Shown: in pieces, positions 15,314-23,329 of the stretch
How the letters are laid out: each line of letters opens with the position of its first letter
Position numbering within the stretch: position 1 is the stretch's first letter
Source of the DNA: Nocardioides daeguensis
GTDB lineage: Bacteria > Actinomycetota > Actinomycetes > Propionibacteriales > Nocardioidaceae
Reading direction: 5' to 3'
Assembly: GCF_019192965.1 (NCBI RefSeq)
Contig: NZ_JAHTKU010000010.1
Span: 124,001 to 188,000 of the forward strand
Length of the DNA stretch: 64,000 nucleotides
The notes under the pieces: generated by a model
What the model was told of the DNA's origin: nothing
The model's database searches: none
Seen by the model: only the letters and a program-made list of their open reading frames with translations
Program-made: the position numbers and the translations under genes

Positions 15314-17335
15314 ATGCCCAGGACGACGCCCCGATCCCGCCTGCCCGCCCTCGCCGTGGCCGCCGGGTCGTGGAGCACGGCGGCGCTCGCGCTGGTCCTG
15401 TTCGCGCTCAACGGCGGTCACAGCGGGGCGTTGGCCTACTGGCTGATGGACGTCCTGGTCGCCGTCGTCTACGGCGGCGCCTGTCTCCTGCTGCTGCCGC
15501 GCTCGCGCCACCCCGTCACCTGGATCCTGGTCCTGGCCGCCCTGGGCTGCGGGGTCTCCGCGCTGCTCAGCGCCGCCCTCGAGACAGCCGCGGCCCACCA
15601 CGCGACCGTGCCCCCGCTGCTGCCGGTGCTGGCCGGCGTCGTGTGGGTGCCGGGAACCTACGCCTCGATCGCGGTCCTGCCCTGGCTGGTCGGCCCGGAG
15701 CCCCTGCCCCGTCGGCTGCGCCCCGTGGTCGCGCTCGGGATCGCGGCCCTCACCTGGCGGGTGCTGGCCTCGCTGACCGCACGCTACGTCGGGCTCGACA
15801 ACCCGTTCGACGTCGTACCCGAAGGAGTGCACGCGCTGCGCCGGACGGTCGGTCTGTGGCCGGACCGGCTGTGCGTGGTCCTCGGCTTCGCCGGGGCTGC
15901 TCGGCTGGTGTGGCGCTGGCGGACGGTGTCGGCCGAGGAGGCACGCGGGCTGGGCTGGCTGAGCATCGGCGCGCTCTTCCTCGCGGTGTCCTTCGTGCCG
16001 GTCGTCGTGCCGATGCCGATGGCGGTGGACCGGGTCGCACTGGACCTCTCCGGGATCCTCCTGATCGCGGCGCAGCCCTTCCTGGTCGGCGCCCTGCTGA
16101 CCGTCGTGCTCGGCCAGCGGCTGTGGGGGGTCGACGTGGCGGTCGACCGGGCGACCCTGTGGCTCCTGCTCACCCTCGCCCTCATGGCCGGCTACGTCGT
16201 CGTGGGCTGGGGGATGCAGCGCACCCTCGCGCTGTCGGCCGACACAGCGGCCTGGCTGGGGTTCGCCGCCATGCTCGTGGTCTCCCACCCCCTGCGGACC
16301 TGGCTGCAGGCGCGCGTCGACGCCCTCGTGTACGGACCGGCGCACGACCCGACCCGGCTGCTGGGATCGGTCGGCTCGGTCGCCGGAGCGCCGGTGAGCG
16401 CCCGGGGCAGCCTGGAGGCGTTGGTCGACGGACTGGCAGCCGGGCTGCGCCTGGGGCGGGTCGAGGTGCACGACGAGCGGGCCGGTGTCGTCGTCGCGGT
16501 CGGCGCGGCCACGCCGGCCCAACGTCGCTACCCGCTACGCGTCCACGGCCGCCGGCGCGGCGAGCTGGTCGTCGCCGCCCCGCCGGGGCAGCTCCTCGAC
16601 GCGCGCACCGACCACCTGGTCGAGCAGTTCGCCGGAGTCGTGGCGGTCTTCTTGGAGCTCACCGAGGTCAACGAGCAGCTCGACCGGGCACGCGACCGGT
16701 TGGTCCAGGTGCGCCACGAGGAGCGCCGGATCCTGCGCCGGGACCTGCACGACGGGCTCGGCCCCGCGCTCGCCGGGATCGGTCTCGGGATCGCGGCGGC
16801 CCGGCGCCGTACCGCCACCGACCCGGCCGGTGCCGTGGCCCTGCTCGACGACCTGGCCGAGGAGGTCGGGCGGCGGACCCAGGACGTGCGGCTGCTCGCG
16901 CGTTCGATGCTGCCGGTCGCCCTCGACGACGGAGACCTGCCGGGGGCGCTCGCCGCCCTGGCCGCCCGGTTCGAGGCGGCGGGGACCCAGGTGGAGGTGG
17001 ACGTCGAGGACCGGCCCGAGATGGACACCCCCCGCCAGATCGCGACCTACCACGTGGCGTCCGAGGCGCTCGTCAACGCCTGGCGGCACGGCGGTGCCCG
17101 CCACGTCCGCATCCGGGTGGCCGCCGGCCCGGCGGGGGAGGTCGTGCTCGAGGTCAGCGACGACGGCTCGGGCATCGGCTCGGCGACCGGGTCCGGCCCC
17201 GCAGCGGGCGCGGCGGCGCCGGCTGCTCGCGGGATCGGCCTGGCCTCGATGCGCGAGCGGGTCGACGAGCTCGCCGGGCACCTCAGCCTCGAGGGCGGCG
17301 AACGGGGTACGACAGTGCGCATGGTGCTGCCGTGA
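15314..17335 (+). CDS. Sensor histidine kinase, HisKA_3 type (system B)
   Basis: This 673-residue membrane kinase is paralogous to kinase A. About eight N-terminal hydrophobic helices (WSTAALALVLFALNGG, LLLTLALMAGYVVVGWGM and others) precede a GAF-like linker. The HisKA_3 helix EERRILRRDLHDGLGPALAG carries the phospho-accepting His. The HATPase_c domain has SEALVNAWRHGGA, DDGSGIGS and GIGLASMRERVDELAG. ATG 15314 is chosen because GAGGA at 15296-15300 precedes it and the membrane domain begins soon after; in-frame codons reach back to 15230. The stop overlaps the next gene by 4 nt. Its order (kinase then regulator) matches system A. Confidence 0.92.
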   Translation: MPRTTPRSRLPALAVAAGSWSTAALALVLFALNGGHSGALAYWLMDVLVAVVYGGACLLLLPRSRHPVTWILVLAALGCGVSALLSAALETAAAHHATVPPLLPVLAGVVWVPGTYASIAVLPWLVGPEPLPRRLRPVVALGIAALTWRVLASLTARYVGLDNPFDVVPEGVHALRRTVGLWPDRLCVVLGFAGAARLVWRWRTVSAEEARGLGWLSIGALFLAVSFVPVVVPMPMAVDRVALDLSGILLIAAQPFLVGALLTVVLGQRLWGVDVAVDRATLWLLLTLALMAGYVVVGWGMQRTLALSADTAAWLGFAAMLVVSHPLRTWLQARVDALVYGPAHDPTRLLGSVGSVAGAPVSARGSLEALVDGLAAGLRLGRVEVHDERAGVVVAVGAATPAQRRYPLRVHGRRRGELVVAAPPGQLLDARTDHLVEQFAGVVAVFLELTEVNEQLDRARDRLVQVRHEERRILRRDLHDGLGPALAGIGLGIAAARRRTATDPAGAVALLDDLAEEVGRRTQDVRLLARSMLPVALDDGDLPGALAALAARFEAAGTQVEVDVEDRPEMDTPRQIATYHVASEALVNAWRHGGARHVRIRVAAGPAGEVVLEVSDDGSGIGSATGSGPAAGAAAPAARGIGLASMRERVDELAGHLSLEGGERGTTVRMVLP

Positions 17336-17991
17336 GCGCGGGCGCCGCGGCGATCCGGGTGGTGGTGGTCGACGACCACCCGACCTTCCGGATCGGGATG
17401 TCCGCGCTGCTCGCGGCCACGCCCGGGCTGGAGGTCGTCGGGCAGGCGGCGAGTCGCGCCGAGGCGGTCGGGGTCGTGCTCGGTGCCGACCCGGACGTGG
17501 TCATCATGGACCTCGACCTCGGCGACGGCTCCGGGGTCGACGCGACGCGCGAGCTGCTCGCTCGCAGACCTGAGGTCGCGGTGCTCGTGGTGACGATGCT
17601 CGACGACGAGCACGCGGTCTACGACGCCATCCGGGCCGGCGCACGGGGCTACGTCCTCAAGGAGGCGCAGCCCCAGGAGGTCGAGCGTTCGATCCGGTCG
17701 GTGGCCGGAGGCGGGCTCGTGCTCGGCGCCGGCGTCGCCCGCCGCGCGATGGAGGGGCTCGCCGCTCGCGCCGACGCCCGGCCCTTCCCCCAGCTGACCG
17801 ATCGGGAGCGAGAGGTGCTCGCGCTCCTCGCCCAGGGGCTGGACAACGCGGCCATCGCCCGCTCGCTGTTCGTGACGACCAAGACGGTGCGCAACTACGT
17901 CTACGCGATCTTCACCAAGCTCGAGGTCAAGGACCGCGCGGCGCTGGTCGTGCTGGCGCGCGAGGCAGGCTTCGGAGGCGACGAGCGGTGA
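17332..17991 (+). CDS. NarL/LuxR-family response regulator (system B)
   Basis: This 219-residue regulator is coupled to kinase B by a GTGA overlap. The receiver has VVVVDDHPTF, phospho-acceptor Asp in VIMDLDL, Thr in VVTM and Lys in YVLKE. The C-terminal helix-turn-helix is QLTDREREVLALLAQGLDN followed by VTTKTVRNYVYAIFTKLEV, almost identical in the recognition helix to system A (TKTVRNYVY). This suggests related or shared target sites. It is the last gene of its operon, followed by the 14-bp terminator at 18005-18039. Confidence 0.93.
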   Translation: MSAGAAAIRVVVVDDHPTFRIGMSALLAATPGLEVVGQAASRAEAVGVVLGADPDVVIMDLDLGDGSGVDATRELLARRPEVAVLVVTMLDDEHAVYDAIRAGARGYVLKEAQPQEVERSIRSVAGGGLVLGAGVARRAMEGLAARADARPFPQLTDREREVLALLAQGLDNAAIARSLFVTTKTVRNYVYAIFTKLEVKDRAALVVLAREAGFGGDER

Positions 17992-18004
17992 CCTGCGCTG
18001 CCAC

Positions 18005-18039
18005 GACCGGGGTCCGCGCCGGTGACGCGGACCCCGGTC
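18005..18039 (+). terminator. Convergent terminator, 14-bp perfect stem
   Basis: GACCGGGGTCCGCG (18005-18018) pairs perfectly with CGCGGACCCCGGTC (18026-18039) around a 7-nt loop. It separates response regulator B from the convergent secreted-protein gene and is likely bidirectional. Confidence 0.85.
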
Positions 18040-18058
18040 GGGGTGGGGGTGCTGCGGG

Positions 18059-19582
18059 TCAGCGGACCCGGACCCGCAGCACGGTCTCGGCCGGCGCGAC
18101 GCTCGCCGAGCCGAGGTAGCGGACCCGGTAGCGTGCCTTGCCGACGGGCTGGCGGCGCAGCGTGAGGACGATGCGGCCGGCACGGACGTAGCCGGTGGCG
18201 ACCACGGCGCGCCCACGGCGCACGACCACCTCCCCGTCGGCGGGCAGCGGGCCGGCGACGACCCGGATCCGCAGCCGGACCCGTCGGTGCGACAGCGCCT
18301 TCCCGCGCGCCGTGACCGAGGCGGAGGCCCGGTCGCCCTGGTCGGTCGTGGGGCCGCCAGGCTTGCCAGGCCCGCCGCCGGGTGCCGGGGCGACGTCGAT
18401 CCCGTTCGCGGCCGGGAAGTCGGTGGTCACGTAGCCCTCCCACTCGGCACGCACGAACGCGCTCAGCCGGTGGCCCTGGTCGGCGGCGGAGACGGCGTAC
18501 GTCGTGCCGGTGGCACCCGGGATCTCGACGCCGTCGCGGGTCCAGCGGACGGTGAGCGTCGGGGCGCTCGCCGCCAGGGACGGGCGCCGCTGGTAGCCGG
18601 CCGTGAGCGTCTGGCCGACCCGGCCCTCGCCGCTGACCGCCACGTCGGCGACGACGTCGGGCATCGGGGCCAGCGGGACCGGCAACGGCTCCGAGGTGGC
18701 GCTGGCTCCGGGGAAGCCGGCCCGCTGCGCGGTGCAGCGCAGGGCGAGGTTGTGGCCGAGATCGTCCTGCTCGACCGTGCGCAGGTGGGCGGTGGCGCCG
18801 GGGATCGGTGCCCCGTCCCGCAGCCACTGGCAGCCGGTGGTGTCCGGGGCAGGGCTGAACTCCGCGGGGGTCCCGGTCAGCACGGACCCGAGGCTCGGCG
18901 TCCCCGTGATCTTCGGGGGCGCGGTCGCCCGGAGGCCGTCGACGACGTGGTAGACGAAGGGCGACACGATCGTGTTGCCGGCCTTGTCACGGGCTCGGAC
19001 CGCGAGCGAGAAGTCGCCGACGGTCGTGGCCGGCAGCACGCTCCCGCTCGGGAGGTCGCCGGTGCACTCCGCCAGCCCGGAGACGCCCGGTCCGGTCGCG
19101 TCGGCGCAGGAGTAGTCCCACCGCGCATCGCCGCCGAGGGGGATCGTGACGCCGGGCTTCAGGCCCTCGTAGACGACGACGGGGACGGCGCGGTCGATGC
19201 GGACCTGGAAGTCGGCGTAGGCGGAGTTGCCGTTGCCGTCGACCGCCTCGACCTCGACCCGGGTGATGCCGTCGCCCCCGATCCAGATGTCGCCGCCGGC
19301 GACCCGGTCGAGCTGGCCCGACCCGACGTTGGCGCCGGTGAGCCGGTAGGTCACGACGCTCACCCCGGTGGCCAGCGGGCCTTCGTCGACGGCCCGCACC
19401 CGATAGGTCAAGCCGGTGTTGTGCCAGGCGTCGTCCGGCAGGGGCGAGACGCTCAGCACCGGAGGAACGACGTCCTCAGGCGGGTCCTCACCCCCGCCGG
19501 CCGCCGAGGCGGCGGCCGGCGCGAGGAGGCTGGAGGTGAGCAGCGCAAGGCCGCTCAGGCGCAGGAAGTGGGCTCTCGACAT
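18059..19582 (-). CDS. Secreted multidomain Ig-like repeat protein
   Basis: This 507-residue exported protein has a signal peptide (MSRAHFLRLSGLALLTSSLL then APAAASA). The N-terminal half has PPVLSVSPLPDDAWHNTG and VRARDKAGNTIVSPFVY-type beta-sandwich segments. Two copies follow of an actinobacterial Ig-like module with the pattern 'W-x-R-D-G-x-x-I-P-G-A-T' (CQWLRDGAPIPGATAHLR and VRWTRDGVEIPGATGTTY). A basic Ig-like C-terminus ends RYLGSASVAPAETVLRVRVR. No enzyme motif is seen, so a surface adhesive or structural role is possible (inference). ATG 19582 places the signal peptide at the N-terminus; in-frame codons upstream do not extend a domain. It is divergent from the gene at 19770, which shares the module. 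Confidence 0.8.
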   Translation of the reverse strand: MSRAHFLRLSGLALLTSSLLAPAAASAAGGGEDPPEDVVPPVLSVSPLPDDAWHNTGLTYRVRAVDEGPLATGVSVVTYRLTGANVGSGQLDRVAGGDIWIGGDGITRVEVEAVDGNGNSAYADFQVRIDRAVPVVVYEGLKPGVTIPLGGDARWDYSCADATGPGVSGLAECTGDLPSGSVLPATTVGDFSLAVRARDKAGNTIVSPFVYHVVDGLRATAPPKITGTPSLGSVLTGTPAEFSPAPDTTGCQWLRDGAPIPGATAHLRTVEQDDLGHNLALRCTAQRAGFPGASATSEPLPVPLAPMPDVVADVAVSGEGRVGQTLTAGYQRRPSLAASAPTLTVRWTRDGVEIPGATGTTYAVSAADQGHRLSAFVRAEWEGYVTTDFPAANGIDVAPAPGGGPGKPGGPTTDQGDRASASVTARGKALSHRRVRLRIRVVAGPLPADGEVVVRRGRAVVATGYVRAGRIVLTLRRQPVGKARYRVRYLGSASVAPAETVLRVRVR

Positions 19583-19769
19583 GGACGAAGGTTCCCTGTG
19601 CCCGCAGCCCGGGAACCAGATGCGGCTGTCCCGAGGTCGTCGGGCCGTGCCGGCGGGACAACGCCCGGGACTGGCGTCCTCCCTCTCGACGGGACCCGTG
19701 GCTCTTGCCCCCGGGGCGTCCGGGCCGGGGAGGGTGGCGTCACATCCCGACCGACCTCCGGAGGCCCCC

Positions 19770-21035
19770 ATGACCCACCCTTCGCGCCGGATCGCCGGAG
19801 CCGCCGTTGCAGCGCTGTGCGCAGCCGGCCTCTCGGTGCCGCTCGCGTCCGTCCCGACGGAGGCGGCCGCCGCGGCCGACCCGGGGACGATCACCTTCAT
19901 CAAGGACCACAACGTGTGGATCGCACGAGGTGACGGCACCCAGGCTCGTCCCCTGACGACCGACGGACACGCCGGCCTGCCCTACCGGGCACCCAGCCAG
20001 TCCGACACCGGCCTGGTCGCGGCGGTCCGCTACTCGCACATCGTGACCATGGACCAGCAGGGGCGGGTGATCGCCGAGATCGACCCCCCACGCCTGCCCG
20101 ACTCGTTGGGCACCTCGATGGACGGTAGCCCGGTCGCCACGGCCGTCTCGCCCGACGGAGCGCTGATCGCCTACACGTTCGCCGAGTACTCGTGCGGGAG
20201 CGGTTGCCAGTGGCGTACGGCGACCGGCTACGTCAGCACGTCGGGCGGCGGGACGCCGGCGACCTACGGGAGCTCCTTCTTCGCCGACCCCTCCTGGGTC
20301 ACCAACCGCCGGGCCCTGCACAGCGGCGGGTTCAACTACCACGTGATGGTGCACGACATCGGGTCCCCGACGCAGCAGCACTGGTTCGACGACGGGGACA
20401 TCTGGTCGCCGAGCGACGACTTCGGCAACGTGGAGGTCTCGCCCGACGCGACCCTGCTGGCGGGCGTGCGCGGGTCCGGGGACGACCGCGACATCCTGAC
20501 CTACCGGATCGCCGGCGACATCCGGTCCGGTGCACTGCCCGGGCCGCCCGACGACGCCTGCCGGCTCGACGGCGGCGCCGCCGACCGCATCACCGACCCC
20601 ACCTGGTCGCCCGACAGCAGCACGCTGGCCTTCGCCGCCTCGGACGGGGTGTGGACCTTCGCCGACAACAAGACGCCCGGGTGCGGCGGAGAGCTGCGCC
20701 TGCTGCTGCCCGGCGCCAGCCAGCCGGACTGGTCCGCGGCCCCCCTGGCGCCGCCGGCGGCCGCTCCCGCACTGGTGAACCTCGAACGGGCGGCGGTGCG
20801 GGGCAGAGCGCGGGTGGGCAAGGTGCTGCGTGCGACCAGTGGCAGGTGGAGCGCCGGCGTCACGGTCGTGTCCTACCAGTGGCTGCGCAACGGGCGAGCG
20901 ATCAAGGGCGCGACCGGGCAGCGCTACAAGGTGCGCCGGGCGGACCGCGCGCGCCGGGTGTCGGTGCGGGTCACCGTGCGCAGCGCGACGGCCACCGGTG
21001 TCTCGGTCAGCAAGGCCACGCGGGTGCGGCGCTGA
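19770..21035 (+). CDS. Secreted TolB-like beta-propeller protein with C-terminal Ig-like module
   Basis: This 421-residue exported protein starts at ATG 19770 after GGAGG at about 19760-19764. The signal peptide is MTHPSRRIAGAAVAALCAAG, with cleavage likely near the EAAAAADP stretch. WD40/TolB-type repeats follow: ITFIKDHNVWIARGDGTQ, AVSPDGALIAYTF, VEVSPDATLLAGV and PTWSPDSSTLAFAASDG. A separate C-terminal ~80 residues (VSYQWLRNGRAIKGATGQRY) form the same Ig-like module seen in the divergent secreted protein. The two may act together at the cell surface. No ligand can be inferred. Confidence 0.82.
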   Translation: MTHPSRRIAGAAVAALCAAGLSVPLASVPTEAAAAADPGTITFIKDHNVWIARGDGTQARPLTTDGHAGLPYRAPSQSDTGLVAAVRYSHIVTMDQQGRVIAEIDPPRLPDSLGTSMDGSPVATAVSPDGALIAYTFAEYSCGSGCQWRTATGYVSTSGGGTPATYGSSFFADPSWVTNRRALHSGGFNYHVMVHDIGSPTQQHWFDDGDIWSPSDDFGNVEVSPDATLLAGVRGSGDDRDILTYRIAGDIRSGALPGPPDDACRLDGGAADRITDPTWSPDSSTLAFAASDGVWTFADNKTPGCGGELRLLLPGASQPDWSAAPLAPPAAAPALVNLERAAVRGRARVGKVLRATSGRWSAGVTVVSYQWLRNGRAIKGATGQRYKVRRADRARRVSVRVTVRSATATGVSVSKATRVRR

Positions 21036-21044
21036 GGGCCCGAC

Positions 21045-21050
21045 TACGAT
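21045..21050 (+). promoter_or_regulatory. Leaderless -10 box of the small membrane peptide operon
   Basis: TACGAT is followed by exactly 6 nt and then GTG 21057, so transcription should start on the start codon. This supports the 28-codon gene as a real, first-in-operon gene. Confidence 0.55.
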
Positions 21051-21056
21051 CGACGG

Positions 21057-21143
21057 GTGAACCCGCGCCACCGCCGCCTGATCATCCCGGCCGCGCTGGT
21101 GGCGCTGCTCCTCATCGTGCTCGTGGCGGCGCTGGTCAAGTGA
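21057..21143 (+). CDS. 28-residue single-span membrane peptide
   Basis: GTG 21057 to TGA 21143 encodes MNPRHRRLIIPAALVALLLI plus VLVAALVK. It is a basic N-terminus followed by one hydrophobic helix of about 19 residues, as in known small membrane proteins. Two things support it: a TANNNT box exactly 6 nt upstream, and a 4-nt GTGA overlap (21140-21143) with the methyltransferase gene, which implies translational coupling. It is too short to be assigned to a family. It could alternatively be only a leader that delivers ribosomes to the methyltransferase. Confidence 0.6.
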   Translation: MNPRHRRLIIPAALVALLLIVLVAALVK

Positions 21144-22333
21144 GCACGCTCGCGCTCGACGACGGCCTGGCGCGGGTCCGGGCGGACCTGCTGGCCGAGG
21201 ACCGCCTGGTGCGGGCCGTCGCGTCGGGACGCCGGCGGACCGCCGTACCCCCGTGGCGCCGGGTCGAGCTGCGCTGGGTGGACCTCAAGGCGGGGCGCCA
21301 CCTCCAGGTCGTGCGGTACGACGCCACCCAGGCCCACACGTCCAACCACCTGCGCGGCGAGGCGGCCGAGCAGGCGGTCGACGGGCTGCTCGCCGAGCCG
21401 TTCGGCAACTGGACGGTCGAGACCGCCGAGCAGCAGCTGAGCCTGCGGGTGACCAAGAAGGGCGACGCGGCCGTGCACGTGGCTGCGCGCACCGGGGAGG
21501 CGCCGGCGAACCGGGGTCACGACCGGGCCAAGGAGCGGCTGCTGCCGGAGGACGACCCGGTGTTCGCGGCGCTCGGGCTGGCCGACGCGCAGGGCCGGAT
21601 CAAGCCGAGCCGGATGGCGAAGTACCGCCAGGTCGAGGACTTCCTGCGGATCCTCGACCGCTCGGTCACCGAGGCGATCGCCAAGGGCCGGCTGCGCAAG
21701 CCGACGCCGGAGGACCCGCTGCGGGTGGTCGACCTCGGCTGCGGCAACGGCTACCTCACCTTCGCCGCGCAGCGCTACCTCAGCGAGCGCCGCGGCCTGC
21801 CGGTCCGGGTGACCGGCGTCGACGTGAAGGAGCAGTCGCGCGACCACAACGCCTCGGTGGCGCGCTCGCTCGGGATCGACGCCACGTTCGTGGCCGGCAC
21901 CATCGGTGCGGCCGAGCTGGAGCAGGCCCCCGACGTCGTGCTCGCGCTCCACGCCTGCGACACCGCCACCGACGACGCGCTCGCCCGGGCGGTCGAGTGG
22001 GAGGCGCCGCTCGTGCTGGCCGCGCCCTGCTGCCACCACGACATCGCGGCCCAGCTGCGCAGCGCGGAGCCGCCGGCGCCGTACGCCTCCCTGGCGCGCG
22101 ACGGCATCCTCCGCGAGCGGTTCGCCGACACCCTCACCGACACGCTGCGGGCGCTGCTGCTGCGACGGGCCGGCTACCGGGTCGACGTGATGGAGTTCGT
22201 CGACAGCCAGCACACGCCGCGCAACACGCTGCTGCGCGCGGTGCGTACCGGGGCTGCCGCCGACGACGGGGAGTACGACGCGCTCGTCGCCGCGTGGGGG
22301 ATCCACCCGCGGCTGGGGGAGCTCCTCGGGTGA
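21140..22333 (+). CDS. Class I SAM-dependent methyltransferase
   Basis: This 397-residue protein has its own N-terminal domain of ~180 residues (RRTAVPPWRRVELRWVDLKA). The Rossmann methyltransferase domain follows, with motif I VVDLGCGNGYLTFAAQ, motif II VTGVDVKEQSRDH, ALHACDTATDDAL and the signature APCCHHDIAAQL. The CCHH segment and 'LHACD' are typical of the Methyltransf_32 group, related to putative RNA methyltransferases. The substrate is unknown, and tRNA or rRNA modification is a guess. GTG 21140 overlaps the small peptide gene and its stop overlaps the next gene by 4 nt, giving a three-gene coupled operon. Confidence 0.82.
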   Translation: MSTLALDDGLARVRADLLAEDRLVRAVASGRRRTAVPPWRRVELRWVDLKAGRHLQVVRYDATQAHTSNHLRGEAAEQAVDGLLAEPFGNWTVETAEQQLSLRVTKKGDAAVHVAARTGEAPANRGHDRAKERLLPEDDPVFAALGLADAQGRIKPSRMAKYRQVEDFLRILDRSVTEAIAKGRLRKPTPEDPLRVVDLGCGNGYLTFAAQRYLSERRGLPVRVTGVDVKEQSRDHNASVARSLGIDATFVAGTIGAAELEQAPDVVLALHACDTATDDALARAVEWEAPLVLAAPCCHHDIAAQLRSAEPPAPYASLARDGILRERFADTLTDTLRALLLRRAGYRVDVMEFVDSQHTPRNTLLRAVRTGAAADDGEYDALVAAWGIHPRLGELLG

Positions 22334-23301
22334 GGAGGATCCTGGCGCTCGTGCTGCTGGTGCCCTTCGCGATCGGGTTCCTCGCGCCGGGCGCCGCCGT
22401 CGAGCCGCCTCCCGGGCAGCCGGTCTTCGGCTTCACCGACCCGGAGATCACCGAGTCCAGCGGGCTGGTCGCCCGGGACGGCCTGGTCGTCACCGTCAAC
22501 GACTCCGGGGACAGCAACCGGGTCTTCACCGTCGATCCCGCCACCGGTGACACCGTCGGCGTCACCCGCTGGCAGGGCGATGCCACCGACATCGAGGCGC
22601 TGGCCCCGGCGGGCGGTCCGGGCAGCGGCGAGGTGTGGGTCGGCGACATCGGCGACAACACCGGCGCGCGCGACCACGTCGAGGTCGCCCGCGTGCCGTT
22701 CGGCCGCGGGAACCGCGAGGTCGACGCGCCGACGTACGAGCTGACCTATCCCGATGGTCCCCACGACGCCGAGACACTGCTCGCCGACCCGGCGACCGGC
22801 CGGCTGTACGTGGTCGCCAAGGAGTTCATCGGCCGCCTGTACGCCGCACCCGAGCGGCTCGATCCCGACGGCCCCAACGAGTTGAGCGCCGTCGACGAGG
22901 TCCTCGGCATCGCCACCGACGGCAGCTTCACGCCCGACGGCAAGCATCTCGTGCTGCGCAACTACGGGCAGGCGGCCGTCTACACCTGGCCGGGGCTGCA
23001 GCGCGTCGCGCAGGTCGACCTGCCGCGGCAGCCGCAGGGGGAGGGGCTCGCGATCAGCGAGTCCGGCGAGGTGCTGGTGAGCTCGGAGGGTGTCGAGGCG
23101 GAGGTGCTGCGGGTCGCGGTGCCGCTGGGTTCGTCGCCGTCCGCGTCGTCGTCGCCGTCGCCGTCGTCGGATGCGGACGGGAGCGAACAGGCGCCCGTGC
23201 AGGCCGAGGAGCAGGGGTCGTGGTGGCCGTGGGCGCTCGGCGGCATCGCCGGTGTGGTGATGGTGGGCGTGCTGCTGCGCTCGCTGCGGCCGCGGGACTG
23301 A
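22330..23301 (+). CDS. Membrane-anchored extracellular beta-propeller protein
   Basis: This 323-residue protein has an N-terminal signal sequence (MRRILALVLLVPFAIGFLAP). The NHL/SdiA-like propeller repeats include ITESSGLVARDGLVVTVNDS, VGDIGDNTGARDHVEV, YPDGPHDAETLLADPATGRL and GLAISESGEVLVSSEG. A low-complexity Ser/Pro linker (SPSASSSPSPSS) leads to the C-terminal membrane helix WPWALGGIAGVVMVGVLL with a short basic tail. It would be displayed outside the cell on a flexible stalk. The start GTG 22330 overlaps the methyltransferase stop by 4 nt. Function unknown; the SSGLV...NDSG...D..E pattern is common in secreted propellers near nucleases and kinases. Confidence 0.8.
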   Translation: MRRILALVLLVPFAIGFLAPGAAVEPPPGQPVFGFTDPEITESSGLVARDGLVVTVNDSGDSNRVFTVDPATGDTVGVTRWQGDATDIEALAPAGGPGSGEVWVGDIGDNTGARDHVEVARVPFGRGNREVDAPTYELTYPDGPHDAETLLADPATGRLYVVAKEFIGRLYAAPERLDPDGPNELSAVDEVLGIATDGSFTPDGKHLVLRNYGQAAVYTWPGLQRVAQVDLPRQPQGEGLAISESGEVLVSSEGVEAEVLRVAVPLGSSPSASSSPSPSSDADGSEQAPVQAEEQGSWWPWALGGIAGVVMVGVLLRSLRPRD

Positions 23302-23329
23302 TCCGCCGGATTCGGGTTACCTCCCCGAC

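Noticed and set aside
13886-16522. Long minus-strand open frame under the HOT and kinase B genes
   Set aside because: It is antisense to two well-supported genes and encodes Arg/Gly/Gln-rich sequence without motifs.
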